Positions 1-11,662 of a stretch of DNA of 64,000 nt are shown here, piece after piece. The stretch comes from Mycoavidus sp. HKI (lineage in GTDB: Bacteria > Pseudomonadota > Gammaproteobacteria > Burkholderiales > Burkholderiaceae), in contig NZ_CP076444.2 of the NCBI RefSeq assembly GCF_020023735.2, positions 387,501 through 451,500 on the forward strand, written 5' to 3'. The notes beneath the pieces are model-generated. The model worked only from the letters and a program-made list of their open reading frames with translations. It was not told the origin of the DNA and searched no databases. Each line of letters starts with the position of its first letter. The stretch's first letter is position 1. A program made the translations under genes and the position numbers.

Positions 1-1953
<1,953 letters not shown>

Positions 1954-2040
1954 TATAACTTGTGTGTCTTATCTATTACCTAATTACTTCTTCCCCCCTT
2001 TTTGATGAATTGAGATCACTCTCAGTTCTTCTACCCTTTA

Positions 2041-2157
2041 CGCCTGATGACCATAGCGTGTTGGAACCACCCCTTCCCATCTCGAACAGGACCGTGAAAC
2101 AACTCCACGCCGATGATAGTGCGGATTACCCGTGTGAAAGTAGGACATCGTCAGGCT
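2041..2157 (+). rRNA. rrf: 5S ribosomal RNA
   Basis: This closely resembles Burkholderia 5S rRNA: it opens with CCTGATGACCATAGCG, carries the conserved CCATCTCGAACAGG segment and ends with GACATCGTCAGGC, which pairs with the 5' end. It lies about 90 bases after the 23S 3' end and just before a strong terminator, as expected for the last gene of an rRNA operon. The ends are accurate to about 2 bases. Confidence 0.95.
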
Positions 2158-2170
2158 TCTCTCTTTAAGC

Positions 2171-2199
2171 AAAAAGCCTCCCAACAAGGGAGGCTTTTT
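2171..2199 (+). terminator. Intrinsic terminator of the rRNA operon
   Basis: A perfect 12-bp stem (AAAAAGCCTCCC / GGGAGGCTTTTT) with an AACAA loop ends in a T run, 13 bases after the 5S gene. It is a textbook Rho-independent terminator and, being A/T-flanked on both sides, could work in both directions. The 303 bases between it and ubiJ contain no gene that I can support; a TACAAT hexamer at 2450-2455 is a possible -10 element for ubiJ. Confidence 0.93.
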
Positions 2200-2502
2200 G
2201 TGTTTTATACGTTTCCTTTTGATGCGTTTTCCTTTCTATATAATCTCAACAATATTTATCCGCCTTTTTACATTCATCAGACATTCCCTTCACGCGCCAC
2301 AATCACATTTAGAATAACGCGCGTCTTTTCGGTCTTCAACCTAGAAAATTTAAACGAAATATCGAGTCAATAATTGAGGTTCATCTAGGCTCTTTAAAAT
2401 TAAGCAGAGGGTTTTCACGGTTAACTTCATGAGTCTCTTAGCCATGGGCTACAATACTGCCTCGGAGTGCGTTTTAAGGTTTGTTATATCGCTTTTTTCT
2501 TT

Positions 2503-3153
2503 ATGTCTATCGTTGCACATTCGGTCGCTACTGCCATTAATTACTTGCTAAGCCATGAAGCATGGGCACGTGCGCGCCTGATGCCTTATGCTGGCCGTAA
2601 AGCTTGTGTGGCTACGCCGCCGCTGCTGATGGTCCTGACCGTGCAAGGAGATGGACGCGTGAGTGTAGATGAACTAAACGAGCAAATGGCACTCGAAGCG
2701 CCACCCTGTGATGTTTCTATTACTTTGCCGTCTGCTGCGCTTTTTGCTTCTTTATTTAAAGGGCGTGCGGCCATGATGAAACAAGTGAAAATAAAGGGCG
2801 ATGCTGAATTTGCCGCACTCTTGGCACAGCTTGCCGGGCATCTGCGTTGGGAACCTGAAGAGACATTAGCGCAACTGATCGGCGATGCTCCTGCATATCG
2901 CCTGATGCGAACGACACGGATGTTGCAGCAGCAGTTACGGAATAGCGGGCGCAATTTGCTTGAAGCTGTGACTGAATATCTGCTTGATGAAGACCCGAAA
3001 CTGGTGCGCGATGTAATGCTCAATAGTTTTGAAGTGGATATCGTTAACTTGAATGATGATGCGGCCCGTCTTGAAAAACGCGTAATCCAAATTGAGAAAA
3101 AAATGAAAGTACGGACGCCAATCGATACGTTCCCTCATAGGGTTTCTAACTAA
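2503..3153 (+). CDS. ubiJ: Ubiquinone biosynthesis accessory factor UbiJ
   Basis: SCP2-type lipid-binding protein of about 216 residues that forms part of the cytosolic ubiquinone biosynthesis complex, where it holds the hydrophobic intermediate. The N-terminal half has the typical UbiJ opening (a short helix, then [16 protein letters not shown]) and the SCP2 fold; the C-terminal part is a predicted coiled coil ([16 protein letters not shown]). The ATG at 2503 is preferred over an in-frame GTG at 2467 because family members start close to this point and because a TACAAT hexamer at 2450-2455 would place transcription start only a few bases before the GTG. The stop codon overlaps the ubiB start by one base (TAATG), so the two genes are probably translationally coupled. 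In relatives ubiE often precedes ubiJ; here an rRNA operon does. Confidence 0.88.
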   Translation: MSIVAHSVATAINYLLSHEAWARARLMPYAGRKACVATPPLLMVLTVQGDGRVSVDELNEQMALEAPPCDVSITLPSAALFASLFKGRAAMMKQVKIKGDAEFAALLAQLAGHLRWEPEETLAQLIGDAPAYRLMRTTRMLQQQLRNSGRNLLEAVTEYLLDEDPKLVRDVMLNSFEVDIVNLNDDAARLEKRVIQIEKKMKVRTPIDTFPHRVSN

Positions 3154-4703
3154 TGCAACTGCTGCGTTCTTGGAAAATTATTTTCACCTGCTTGCGCTTT
3201 GGCTTAGACCAAGTTGCGTTGTCGCATTTTAAATATCGCTGGGTCAAATTTACGCTTCGGGTCCTGACTGTAGGGCGTAAATTTGATCTGCCGCGTGGTG
3301 TACGCTTGCGGCTTGCGCTTGAGACTCTTGGTCCGATTTTTGTTAAATTCGGACAAATTTTGTCGACGCGGCGTGATTTACTCGCACCCGATATTGCGTA
3401 TGAACTTGCTAAATTGCAAGACCAGGTGCCGCCCTTTGATTCACAGCGTGCAATCGAACTCATCGAGAAAGCGCTCGGCCAATCAATCGATACTGTTTTT
3501 GATCAATTTGAGCGTGTTCCAGTGGCCAGCGCATCTATCGCTCAAGTCCATTTTGCAAAGCTGAAAACCGGTAAACATGCGGGCCAGGAAGTTGCTGTGA
3601 AAGTGCTGCGGCCCGGCATGTTAACGGTAATAGAAAGCGATCTTGCATTATTAAATAAACTGGCTCGCTGGATCGAGCGTTTATGGACGGATGGCAAACG
3701 GCTTAAGCCGCGCGAAGTGGTCGCCGAAGTCGATAAACACTTACACGATGAGCTTGACCTGATGCGAGAGGCCGCCAATGCAAGCCAGTTGCGGCGCAAT
3801 TTTGCCGGCAGTGGCTTATTGCTTGTGCCTGAAATGTATTGGGATTTTTGCCGCTCAAATGTGCTGGTGATGGAGCGGATGACCGGGGTGCCAATTAGTC
3901 AGGTCGAAAAATTGCGCGCAGCGGGTGTCGATATTCCTAAGCTTGCGCGAGAGGGCGTTGAAATTTTCTTTACGCAAGTTTTTCGGGATGGTTTTTTTCA
4001 CGCAGATATGCATCCGGGCAATATTCAGGTGAGTCTTGATCGCGCTGATTTCGGACGCTATATCGCGCTTGACTTTGGGATTGTGGGCGCTTTATCTGAT
4101 TTTGATAAAAATTATTTTGCGCAGAATCTCCTGGCATTTTTTAAGCGTGACTATCATCGCGTTGCCATGCTTCACCTTGAGTCTGGTTGGGTGCCACCCG
4201 CGACGCGCGTAGAGGAACTGGAGGGCGCGATTCGTGCAGTCTGTGAGCCTTATTTTGATCGGCCATTAAAAGATCTCTCGCTTGGGCAAGTTTTGTTACG
4301 TCTTTTCCAGACATCACGGCGCTTTCACGTAGAAATACAGCCGCAACTGGTATTGCTGCAGAAAACCTTGTTAAATGTCGAAGGACTTGGACGCGAGCTA
4401 GATCCAGAGCTTGATTTATGGCAAACCGCAAAACCTTATTTAGAACGTTGGATGAAGGAGCAAATCGGCTGGCGTGGCTGGCTGGAGCGTCTCCAATATG
4501 AGACGCCTCAATGGAGTAAAACATTACCGCAACTGCCGCGCCTGGTGCACCAAGTTTTGGCATCAGCGGCTAAGACACCGCAACATACACATACTCATGA
4601 GCTTGTGCAGCAGCTATTGATTGAGCAAAAGCGCACAAATCGTTTGTTATGGATAGGGCTGCTGACAGGGGTAGTGGGCCTGACAGCATGCTTTTGGCTA
4701 TAA
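3153..4703 (+). CDS. ubiB: Ubiquinone biosynthesis protein UbiB (atypical kinase/ATPase)
   Basis: ABC1/ADCK-family protein kinase-like ATPase of 516 residues, needed for coenzyme Q biosynthesis and thought to help extract lipid intermediates from the inner membrane. The family KxGQ signature is present ([14 protein letters not shown], about residue 65), followed by the alanine-rich nucleotide loop region (ASIAQVHFA), the conserved ExD/N-lobe features, the catalytic-loop equivalent [12 protein letters not shown] and the DFG motif (LDFGIVG). A C-terminal hydrophobic segment (about 497-516, [18 protein letters not shown]) is the expected membrane anchor. The start overlaps the stop of ubiJ. Length and motifs are normal for the family. 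Confidence 0.97.
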   Translation: MQLLRSWKIIFTCLRFGLDQVALSHFKYRWVKFTLRVLTVGRKFDLPRGVRLRLALETLGPIFVKFGQILSTRRDLLAPDIAYELAKLQDQVPPFDSQRAIELIEKALGQSIDTVFDQFERVPVASASIAQVHFAKLKTGKHAGQEVAVKVLRPGMLTVIESDLALLNKLARWIERLWTDGKRLKPREVVAEVDKHLHDELDLMREAANASQLRRNFAGSGLLLVPEMYWDFCRSNVLVMERMTGVPISQVEKLRAAGVDIPKLAREGVEIFFTQVFRDGFFHADMHPGNIQVSLDRADFGRYIALDFGIVGALSDFDKNYFAQNLLAFFKRDYHRVAMLHLESGWVPPATRVEELEGAIRAVCEPYFDRPLKDLSLGQVLLRLFQTSRRFHVEIQPQLVLLQKTLLNVEGLGRELDPELDLWQTAKPYLERWMKEQIGWRGWLERLQYETPQWSKTLPQLPRLVHQVLASAAKTPQHTHTHELVQQLLIEQKRTNRLLWIGLLTGVVGLTACFWL

Positions 4704-4731
4704 TCTATACATTAAATACCGAATACACATT

Positions 4732-5088
4732 ATGCCTATTTACGCTTACCTTTGTGAGTCGTGTCATCAGCCCCATGAAGCGCTGCAAAAAGTCAGTGCT
4801 GCGCCTTTAACCGAATGTCCTGCTTGTGGACAAGCTACGTTGCGTAAGCAGCTAACCGCGGCCGGCTTTCAATTGAAAGGATCTGGCTGGTATGTCACTG
4901 ATTTTCGTGATAAAGGCAAAGCTTCTGAAGCCAAGCAAAAAAGTGAAACAAAGCCAAGCGGAGAATCGAGTGAACCTGCTAAGGCGGCGGCTGGCCTAGC
5001 CGAAAGTGCAGCCACACCAGCTAGCGTGAGCGCTCCAATTGTAGATAAAGCAACTCAACCTCCACCTGCGTTGACAAAGCCATCATGA
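4732..5088 (+). CDS. FmdB-family zinc-ribbon protein
   Basis: Small protein of 118 residues with an N-terminal FmdB/CxxC zinc ribbon: MPIYAYLCESCHQ, then ECPACGQ, giving two CxxC pairs that should bind one zinc. The family is often called a putative regulatory protein, but its molecular role is not firmly established. The C-terminal half (about residues 65-118) is low-complexity, rich in Ala, Pro, Ser and Lys, and probably disordered, as in Burkholderia homologues. The gene follows ubiB by 28 bases and overlaps the next gene by four bases (ATGA), so it is likely co-transcribed with ubiJ-ubiB and DUF502. Confidence 0.9.
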   Translation: MPIYAYLCESCHQPHEALQKVSAAPLTECPACGQATLRKQLTAAGFQLKGSGWYVTDFRDKGKASEAKQKSETKPSGESSEPAKAAAGLAESAATPASVSAPIVDKATQPPPALTKPS

Positions 5089-5726
5089 TGATCAAAAAAG
5101 CCGCACTGAAAACTTATTTTTTAACCGGGTTACTGGTTTTAGTTCCACTTGCCATCACGTTATGGCTGCTGGGTTTGGTCATTGGGACTTTGGATCAAAC
5201 CCTGACCTTATTACCCGAGGCGTGGCGACCGGAGCGCCTGTTGGGCTTTTATCTGCCTGGTATTGGAGCGGTTTTGAGCATAGGCTTTATTTTGAGCGTG
5301 GGTATTTTCACGCAAAATTTTATTGGCCAGACTTTAGTTCAATGGTGGGAAGGACTGCTACGCCATATCCCGGTGGTCGGGCCGCTCTATACGAGCGTTA
5401 AACAGGTCTCTGATACTCTCTTGTCGAGCAATGGCAATGCGTTTCGCAAAACGCTTTTAATTGAATACCCGCGTAAGGGCGTGTACACAATAGCCTTTCT
5501 CACCGGTACCCCGGGCGGAGATATCGTCAATCATATCAAAGGCGATTACGCGAGTGTGTATGTGCCGACCACGCCCAACCCAACTTCGGGCTTTTTTCTT
5601 ATAGTGCCGCGTGCGGATGTAGTTGAACTTGATATGACAGTTGATGCCGCATTGAAATACATCGTCTCAATGGGGGTGGTTGCGCCACTGGTGCCGCACC
5701 ACCGTGCAATCGAGCCGACGGTATAA
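5085..5726 (+). CDS. DUF502 family inner-membrane protein
   Basis: Protein of about 213 residues with two N-terminal transmembrane segments (about 10-32 and 48-75) and a soluble C-terminal part containing the conserved GPLYTSVKQVSDTL and FLTGTPGG motifs of the DUF502 family. The biochemical role is unknown; a membrane scaffold or transport-associated function is only a guess. Two tandem ATGs (5085 and 5088) are possible starts, and the first overlaps the fmdB-like stop, which implies coupling. The fmdB-DUF502-aspS order is also usual in free-living Burkholderia, so this is an ancestral block. Confidence 0.88.
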   Translation: MMIKKAALKTYFLTGLLVLVPLAITLWLLGLVIGTLDQTLTLLPEAWRPERLLGFYLPGIGAVLSIGFILSVGIFTQNFIGQTLVQWWEGLLRHIPVVGPLYTSVKQVSDTLLSSNGNAFRKTLLIEYPRKGVYTIAFLTGTPGGDIVNHIKGDYASVYVPTTPNPTSGFFLIVPRADVVELDMTVDAALKYIVSMGVVAPLVPHHRAIEPTV

Positions 5727-5787
5727 GGCTAGCCATCGCTTAGGGTGAGTCAGCGTTTGATATTTTGCATAAAGTTCAATCTTTTTG

Positions 5788-5813
5788 CGTAGGCAAAGTG
5801 ATTTTTGCTTACG
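5788..5813 (+). terminator. Possible stem-loop/terminator between DUF502 and aspS
   Basis: An imperfect hairpin pairs CGTAGGCAAA with TTTGCTTACG around a short loop and is followed by a T/C-rich stretch. It could end transcription of the ubiJ-DUF502 block or act as an attenuator for aspS. Pairing includes a G-T pair and the T run is broken, so confidence is modest. Confidence 0.35.
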
Positions 5814-5841
5814 TTCCTTTTATTTCTAATATTTCCTGTTG

Positions 5842-7638
5842 ATGAGAACTGAATATTGCGGTTTGTTAACCGAAGCCTGGTTGGGCAAAACCGTTTCACT
5901 CTGTGGTTGGGTGCAACGCCGTCGCGATCATGGCGGGGTAATTTTTATTGACCTGCGTGATCGAGAAGGTTTAGTACAGGTCGTTTGTGATCCCGATAGC
6001 CCGGCTATGTTTGAAATTGCCGAAAGCATTCGGAACGAATATTGTGTGCAGGTGCACGGCGCTGTGCGGGCTCGGCCTGAAGGGGCAGAAAATACTGACC
6101 TTATTAGCGGTAAAATCGAAGTGGTTTGTCAGCAATTGACCGTGCTCAATGCGTCCGCCACACCGCCTTTTCAGTTGGATGACGATACGCTATCGGAGAC
6201 CACTCGTCTGACCCACCGTGTGCTTGATTTGCGTCGCCCGCAGATGCAGCACAATCTAAAATTGCGCTATCGCGTTGCAATGGAAGTGCGCCGTTATCTT
6301 GATGAGCATGGCTTTATCGATATTGAAACCCCAATGCTGACTAAAAGTACACCTGAAGGGGCTCGAGATTATTTAGTGCCTTCACGCGTGCATGCTGGTC
6401 ATTTCTTTGCACTGCCTCAATCGCCGCAACTTTTTAAGCAGTTGCTAATGGTCGCGGGGTTTGATCGTTACTATCAGATTGTTAAATGCTTTCGTGATGA
6501 AGACTTAAGAGCGGATCGTCAGCCTGAATTCACGCAGATTGATTGCGAAACATCGTTTCTAAATGAGCAAGAAATTCGTGATTTATTTGAGGTGATGATC
6601 CGTACGGTCTTCAAAAACTCAATTGGGGTTGCGCTCGCTGAGTCATTCCCGGTGATGAGTTATGCTGAAGCAATGCGGCGTTTCGGCTCGGATAAACCTG
6701 ATTTACGCGTTAAGCTTGAATTCACTGAGTTGACCGATGTGATGAAAGACGTTGATTTTAAAGTTTTCAGCGCACCTGCCAACATGGCCGCGGGCCGCGT
6801 GGCCGCTCTCTGTATACCGCAAGGTGGTCAGTTATCGCGCGGCGAAATTGACGGTTACACTGAGTTTGTGCGCATTTATGGAGCGAAAGGGCTCGCTTGG
6901 ATTAAAGTCAATGAAGCCGCAAAAGGCCGCGAAGGTCTACAAAGTCCGATTGTAAAAAATCTGCATGATGCGGCGTTAGCTGCCATCCTTGAGCGTACGG
7001 GTGCGCAAGGCGGTGATTTGATTTTCTTTGGCGCGGATCGTGCAAAGATCGTCAATGATAGTTTGGGTGCCTTGCGGTTAAAAATCGGCTACACCCCTTT
7101 TGGCACAGAGAAAGGGTTCTTCGAGCCTGGCTGGCAACCGTTGTGGGTGGTTGATTTTCCGATGTTTGAATATGATGACGAAGCAGCGCGCTGGGTCGCT
7201 TGTCACCATCCATTCACTAGTCCAAAAGATGAGCACCTTGATTTATTGGCGACGGACCCAGGCCGTTGTACCGCAAAAGCGTATGATATGGTGATGAATG
7301 GCTGGGAGCTGGGAGGGGGCTCGGTGCGGATTCATCGCGAAGAAATCCAGCGCAAAGTCTTCGAGGCATTGGCCATTGATGCGGATGAGGCGCAGCAAAA
7401 GTTTGGTTTCTTGCTTGAGGCGTTGCAGTACGGTGCGCCACCACATGGTGGCATTGCGTTTGGCCTAGACCGGGTGGTCACGATGATGGCCGGTGCTGAC
7501 TCAATTCGAGATGTTATCGCTTTTCCAAAAACGCAACGCGCTCAATGTCTACTGACGCAAGCGCCAAGTGAAGTGGATGAACGCCAGCTACGCGAGTTGC
7601 ATATCCGGCTGCGCTCGACGGAGACGCTTAAAGCTTAA
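5842..7638 (+). CDS. aspS: Aspartyl-tRNA synthetase
   Basis: Class IIb aminoacyl-tRNA synthetase of 598 residues, charging tRNA-Asp in the cytosol. Domain order is an N-terminal OB-fold anticodon-binding domain (about 1-110, with [19 protein letters not shown]), the class II catalytic core starting with motif 1 ([25 protein letters not shown]), motif 2 ([19 protein letters not shown]), the bacterial GAD insertion domain (about 290-420), and motif 3 ([15 protein letters not shown]). An ATG at 5842 was chosen over the in-frame TTG one codon upstream. Many Burkholderiaceae use an indirect GatCAB route for Asn-tRNA, in which case this enzyme could be non-discriminating; the window cannot decide that. 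Length is normal. Confidence 0.97.
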   Translation: MRTEYCGLLTEAWLGKTVSLCGWVQRRRDHGGVIFIDLRDREGLVQVVCDPDSPAMFEIAESIRNEYCVQVHGAVRARPEGAENTDLISGKIEVVCQQLTVLNASATPPFQLDDDTLSETTRLTHRVLDLRRPQMQHNLKLRYRVAMEVRRYLDEHGFIDIETPMLTKSTPEGARDYLVPSRVHAGHFFALPQSPQLFKQLLMVAGFDRYYQIVKCFRDEDLRADRQPEFTQIDCETSFLNEQEIRDLFEVMIRTVFKNSIGVALAESFPVMSYAEAMRRFGSDKPDLRVKLEFTELTDVMKDVDFKVFSAPANMAAGRVAALCIPQGGQLSRGEIDGYTEFVRIYGAKGLAWIKVNEAAKGREGLQSPIVKNLHDAALAAILERTGAQGGDLIFFGADRAKIVNDSLGALRLKIGYTPFGTEKGFFEPGWQPLWVVDFPMFEYDDEAARWVACHHPFTSPKDEHLDLLATDPGRCTAKAYDMVMNGWELGGGSVRIHREEIQRKVFEALAIDADEAQQKFGFLLEALQYGAPPHGGIAFGLDRVVTMMAGADSIRDVIAFPKTQRAQCLLTQAPSEVDERQLRELHIRLRSTETLKA

Positions 7639-7659
7639 AGTAAAAAATGCACGCTCAGC

Positions 7660-8136
7660 ATGGACTCTTACAAGCTACCGGAATCTGCACTCATTGTTAT
7701 CTACACCGCTGAGCTTGAGGTGCTGCTTATCGAGCGTACCGACTACCCAGGTTTCTGGCAGTCGGTGACTGGCTCGAAAGATCATCAGCAAGAAACACTC
7801 GATGAAACTGCCAGACGTGAAGTGCTTGAGGAAACGGGTATTGTCATCGGCAGTTCGCCAGTGCCACTTGATGCGTTGGTTAATTGGCACTGGCAAGTTG
7901 CATATCCAATTTACCCGATCTGGCGCCATCGCTACGCGAAAGATGTCACGCATAACACCGAGCATTGGTTTGGACTTTTAGTGCCGCGTGATATAGAAAT
8001 CATACTCGCGCCGCGCGAGCACACCGCTTATACTTGGTTGCCGTATCTCGAGGCCGCTGCACGCTGTTTCTCGCCATCGAATCGGGCCGCAATTTTACAG
8101 CTGCCAGCGCGCTCGATGCCAAAAATTTCCATATAA
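7660..8136 (+). CDS. nudB: Dihydroneopterin triphosphate diphosphatase (Nudix)
   Basis: Nudix hydrolase of 158 residues that removes pyrophosphate from dihydroneopterin triphosphate in folate biosynthesis. The Nudix helix is present (REVLEETG, about residues 49-56) after the conserved GFWQSVTGSKD. The spacing between the glycine and the first glutamate is one residue longer than in the canonical box, which I recall as also true of Burkholderia NudB proteins. The motifs WRHRYAKDVTHNTEHWFGL and APREHTAYTWLPY are characteristic of NudB rather than of generic Nudix enzymes. It lies 21 bases after aspS and is probably in the same transcript. Confidence 0.92.
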   Translation: MDSYKLPESALIVIYTAELEVLLIERTDYPGFWQSVTGSKDHQQETLDETARREVLEETGIVIGSSPVPLDALVNWHWQVAYPIYPIWRHRYAKDVTHNTEHWFGLLVPRDIEIILAPREHTAYTWLPYLEAAARCFSPSNRAAILQLPARSMPKISI

Positions 8137-8173
8137 TGACTTAATAAATAAGCACTTCATACAGGAGAAAAAA

Positions 8174-9958
8174 ATGGGACAGTACACCGCACCTTTGCGT
8201 GATATGCAGTTCGTCTTACATGAATTGCTTGATGTGCAAGCTGAGTTGGCGCATTTGCCCACCCATGCTGGGCTTGATACTGACACCATTGATCAGGTGC
8301 TCGCTGAAGCGGGAAAGTTTTGTGAAGAAGTGTTATTTCCGTTGAACCATAGTGGCGATCAACAAGGTTGTCATTATAGCGACGGTGTTGTCACCACTCC
8401 TGTAGGATTTAAAGCGGCTTATCAAAATTACATAAAAGCAGGGTGGCCGGCGCTTGCCTGTGACCCTGAGCATGGCGGCCAAGGTTTGCCAATGTTTGTA
8501 AATAATGCGCTCTATGAAATGCTTAACGCGGCTAATCAAGCGTGGACGATGTACCCAGGTCTCTCGCATGGCGCTTATGAATGCCTACATGCGCATGGCA
8601 CGCCAGAGCAGAAAAAAAACTACTTACCCAAGCTGGCTGAAGGGGTTTGGACAGGTACGATGTGTTTGACGGAGCCGCATTGTGGCACAGATCTTGGCCT
8701 ACTTTATACCAAAGCAGACCCTCAAGTAGATGGTTCATATCGGATCAGCGGCACTAAAATTTTTATTTCGAGCGGTGAGCATGACCTGGCTGAAAACATT
8801 ATCCATTTGGTGCTTGCGCGCTTGCCAGGTGCACCCGCTGGCACCAAAGGCATTTCTCTATTCGTAGTCCCCAAGTTTGTGCCTGATGCCAATGGTGAGG
8901 TGGGTGAGCGTAATGGCGTAAGCTGTGCTTCAATCGAACATAAAATGGGTATTCATGCCAATGCGACCTGTGTCATTAACTTCGATAACGCTCGCGGCTG
9001 GTTGGCTGGAGAGCCGCACAAAGGGCTCAATGCGATGTTTGTGATGATGAATGCAGCACGGCTTGGGATTGGTATGCAAGGGCTGGGCCTAACCGAGGTT
9101 GCTTATCAAAATTCACTTGCTTATGCGCGGCAGCGGCTGCAAATGCGTGCGTTAAATGGCCCTAAAGCGCCAGATAAACCGGCTGATCCGATCATTGTGC
9201 ATCCCGATGTACGCCGTATGCTACTCACACAAAAAGCCTATGTCGAAGGCGGTCGCGCTTTTGCATACTGGACTGCGCTTTTAATTGATAAAGAGCGGTC
9301 ACATCACAATAAAGCAGTGCGGACTGAGTCTGCAGAATTAGTGGCCTTATTGACCCCAATTGTTAAAGCGTTTTTAACCGACAATGCTTGCGAGGCCACT
9401 AATTTGGGTATGCAGATATTTGGCGGACATGGCTATATCAGTGAATGGGGCAGCGAGCAATACGTGCGTGATGCGCGGATAGGTACAATTTATGAAGGCA
9501 CGAATACCATTCAGTCGCTTGATTTACTGGGTCGAAAAGTCTTGGCAGATATGGGTGCTAAGCTGAAGAAATTTGGTGCGTTGGTGCAGGATTTTATTGA
9601 GCAAGAAGGGGTTAAGCCAGAAATGCAAGAGTTCGTGAATCCATTAGCCGAGCTCGGCGATAAAGTACAAAAACTCACGATGGAAATTGGCATGAAGGCA
9701 ATCACTGATCGCGATGAAATAGGGGCTGCAGCCACGCCTTATTTACGCGTTGTGGGCCATTTGATTTTTGCCTACTTTTGGGCGCGCAGCGCTCGGATTG
9801 CGCTGGACAAACAAGCGACTGGCGATCCCTTTTATCAAGCTAAGCTTGCTACGGCACGTTTTTATTTTGCCAAACTATTACCCGAAACAGCTTGGCAAAT
9901 CCGTTCTGCGCGTGCCGGGGCAAAGTCGCTGATGGAGTTGGATGAAGCATGGTTTTAA
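8174..9958 (+). CDS. Acyl-CoA dehydrogenase (594 aa, long form)
   Basis: FAD-dependent enzyme that introduces the alpha-beta double bond in acyl-CoA, the first step of beta-oxidation. The N-terminal and middle acyl-CoA dehydrogenase domains include LTEPHCGTDLG (flavin/substrate region), and the C-terminal helical domain has IFGGHGYISEWGSEQYVRD and the catalytic glutamate in YEGTNTIQ. A further C-terminal extension (about 480-594) is typical of the long proteobacterial acyl-CoA dehydrogenases. The start is clear: AGGAG lies 7 bases before the ATG. In relatives this gene lies next to the hydroxyacyl-CoA dehydrogenase and thiolase genes; here an Rpn nuclease gene separates them. Confidence 0.94.
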   Translation: MGQYTAPLRDMQFVLHELLDVQAELAHLPTHAGLDTDTIDQVLAEAGKFCEEVLFPLNHSGDQQGCHYSDGVVTTPVGFKAAYQNYIKAGWPALACDPEHGGQGLPMFVNNALYEMLNAANQAWTMYPGLSHGAYECLHAHGTPEQKKNYLPKLAEGVWTGTMCLTEPHCGTDLGLLYTKADPQVDGSYRISGTKIFISSGEHDLAENIIHLVLARLPGAPAGTKGISLFVVPKFVPDANGEVGERNGVSCASIEHKMGIHANATCVINFDNARGWLAGEPHKGLNAMFVMMNAARLGIGMQGLGLTEVAYQNSLAYARQRLQMRALNGPKAPDKPADPIIVHPDVRRMLLTQKAYVEGGRAFAYWTALLIDKERSHHNKAVRTESAELVALLTPIVKAFLTDNACEATNLGMQIFGGHGYISEWGSEQYVRDARIGTIYEGTNTIQSLDLLGRKVLADMGAKLKKFGALVQDFIEQEGVKPEMQEFVNPLAELGDKVQKLTMEIGMKAITDRDEIGAAATPYLRVVGHLIFAYFWARSARIALDKQATGDPFYQAKLATARFYFAKLLPETAWQIRSARAGAKSLMELDEAWF

Positions 9959-9991
9959 TGATGCGGACTGTTTGGGTTGCTGATATATCCA

Positions 9992-10009
9992 ATAGGCTTT
10001 ACAGCCTAT
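9992..10009. terminator. Hairpin between convergent genes
   Basis: A perfect 7-bp stem (ATAGGCT / AGCCTAT) with a TTAC loop lies between the acyl-CoA dehydrogenase gene and the opposed Rpn gene. There is no T run, so it may protect the mRNA ends or be a weak bidirectional terminator. Confidence 0.35.
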
Positions 10010-10067
10010 CGGATGATTGGCGATATTTGCTGGTTAGTTTCGGTGAGATTCGCTTTACAGCATAGCC

Positions 10068-11048
10068 TTAAAATACCTCGTCAAGCGTTTTCGCCATAAA
10101 AATACGTTCGCCCCACTGGCGCAAGGTTTCTACATCTGCTTCGTCTAATTGTTGCTGATACTGTTCAGCTAACACGCCAAATTTGCCTTTTAAAATGCTT
10201 TTTAAAAGAGCGAGCAGGGCTTGTCTGCCTTTTTCAAGCCCTTCCTTAAGGCCTTCCCTAAGCCCTTTTTCAAGGCCTTGCTCCATACCGATACGCTCAG
10301 CGCTTGTAATATATTCCATCTCAGACTCCTTCTCTAACTGTTTAATTGAACTATTGTAGCGAATTTCAAACTCTTCGGGTAAAGTCAAGATGGCATCAAT
10401 AAATCGATAAAGATTAAAAATCCTCTCTCGCGCTAAACCTTTTTCGTAAAGAAAACGTGTTAGGCCGTATTTATGCTGGTAACGCGCGTTTGGATCTGTA
10501 CGTGTTTGCAACGCAGCAAGATGCGCTGCAACCATCATGCCAAAAGGGTTAGCTTGTTCCAGTAAAGCCTTTTCTTGACCTCGATAATCGAGAAGCTTGC
10601 TGGTGAGAAACTGGAAGCGATTCACTTGAAAGCCGCACACTTGGATTGAAAAATTTTTAGGATGCCATCCGGTGCGATCATCGGCCAATATCACAAGCGT
10701 CAAAGCCCACTGCCCATAACGTTCATGCAAGCGATAAAAGTACTCGAATAGCCTTTGCGAAAAACCTGCTTCATAATTGCCTTGCACTTCAATATGCAAC
10801 AGCAAAAAACACTCCACTCCATTTTTCAGGCGCACTTTAATCAACTTATCGACTAGACGTTTGCCCACTTTGCTTTCTTGAGTGAAGCGCTGCAATTCTT
10901 TATCGAGCGTTTCATAGTTCGCCTCCCAAGCAATTTTCTGAGCTAACTTTTGATAGAAAAATTGCATAAATTCTGGAAAATACGCATTCAATGCATTTTT
11001 CCACGCTGCATCAGCATGAAAGGGGGGGTTAGCTAATAGTGTTGTCAT
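10068..11048 (-). CDS. Rpn family recombination-promoting nuclease / putative transposase
   Basis: Protein of 326 residues from the PD-(D/E)XK-fold Rpn/YhgA-like family, annotated in many genomes as putative transposase; E. coli RpnA-type members are DNA endonucleases that promote RecA-independent recombination. The N-terminal part contains a nuclease-like core (VKVRLKNGVECFLLLHIEVQGNYE, reading roughly D..., then hIEvQ, about residues 65-95), where E and Q of IEVQ match the E-x-Q/K of the fold. The C-terminal part has a Gly-Leu-charged tandem repeat (GLEKGLREGLKEGLEKG, about residues 257-273), also visible as a DNA repeat near 10230-10290, then an amphipathic tail ending in WGERIF. The gene lies opposite to and inside a beta-oxidation locus, which suggests insertion. 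The family varies rapidly at such C-terminal repeats. Confidence 0.88.
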   Translation of the reverse strand: MTTLLANPPFHADAAWKNALNAYFPEFMQFFYQKLAQKIAWEANYETLDKELQRFTQESKVGKRLVDKLIKVRLKNGVECFLLLHIEVQGNYEAGFSQRLFEYFYRLHERYGQWALTLVILADDRTGWHPKNFSIQVCGFQVNRFQFLTSKLLDYRGQEKALLEQANPFGMMVAAHLAALQTRTDPNARYQHKYGLTRFLYEKGLARERIFNLYRFIDAILTLPEEFEIRYNSSIKQLEKESEMEYITSAERIGMEQGLEKGLREGLKEGLEKGRQALLALLKSILKGKFGVLAEQYQQQLDEADVETLRQWGERIFMAKTLDEVF

Positions 11049-11662
11049 GACGATCCTTTCGAATTACAAATACAAATCACTGATGTATAGACAAATGCAT
11101 CATGAGAGATATACATAACGCTCTTATCATTTGTTTGTCTTCTATAGTTTGAAGTGCTTGAGAAACTGTTGAACTCATGTCCTCAAGCACAGCAAACTGG
11201 GAGATATTTGCAACCCTAGCCTGTTGGATTGCGTGAGTTTCTTGGTAGATGATCTGTACTGTACACAATGCATACTTGATTGAATATATGTCAAAAGTTA
11301 TAGCATCATGCAACGCTGTACACCTCAAAATCTTACAGAATTTTAAGCTCTAGCATAGATAGAAAAATGCTGGATGCGTATTTGATTTCATTAGAAAGGA
11401 GGTTGCTTGCGGCGGGTTAGCTATAGATTTAGGTTAGAGTCTCAAGAGGGCTGCGCGTGTGAGAGTGAAACGGTAAAATCTTGCCTTCTCAAGGCTATAA
11501 AATAAGCAAGCAACGTGCAGTCCCAGCGACTTGTTTAACGGATGCATCATCCGCGGGTGTAGAAAAGAGTGGACTTGTTGTTGAGTTAAACTGGCTGTCA
11601 ACGCTATGTTTGACTGAGATAAAGAATTGCAAAAAACTGTACAACCTTTCCGGAGAAAAAAC
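11049..11662. other. 614-bp region without a supported gene
   Basis: Between the Rpn nuclease start and the fused beta-oxidation gene there is no convincing coding sequence. A frame at 11077-11328 (minus) has only a TTG start, no ribosome-binding site and no recognisable motif. The right half should hold the promoter of the beta-oxidation operon, but I could not identify convincing -35/-10 boxes. In free-living relatives a regulator gene often lies near such operons; none is present here. Confidence 0.5.

Noticed and set aside
11077..11328. An 83-codon frame on the minus strand next to the Rpn gene
   Set aside because: Only a TTG start, no ribosome-binding site and no recognisable motif; kept as non-coding.
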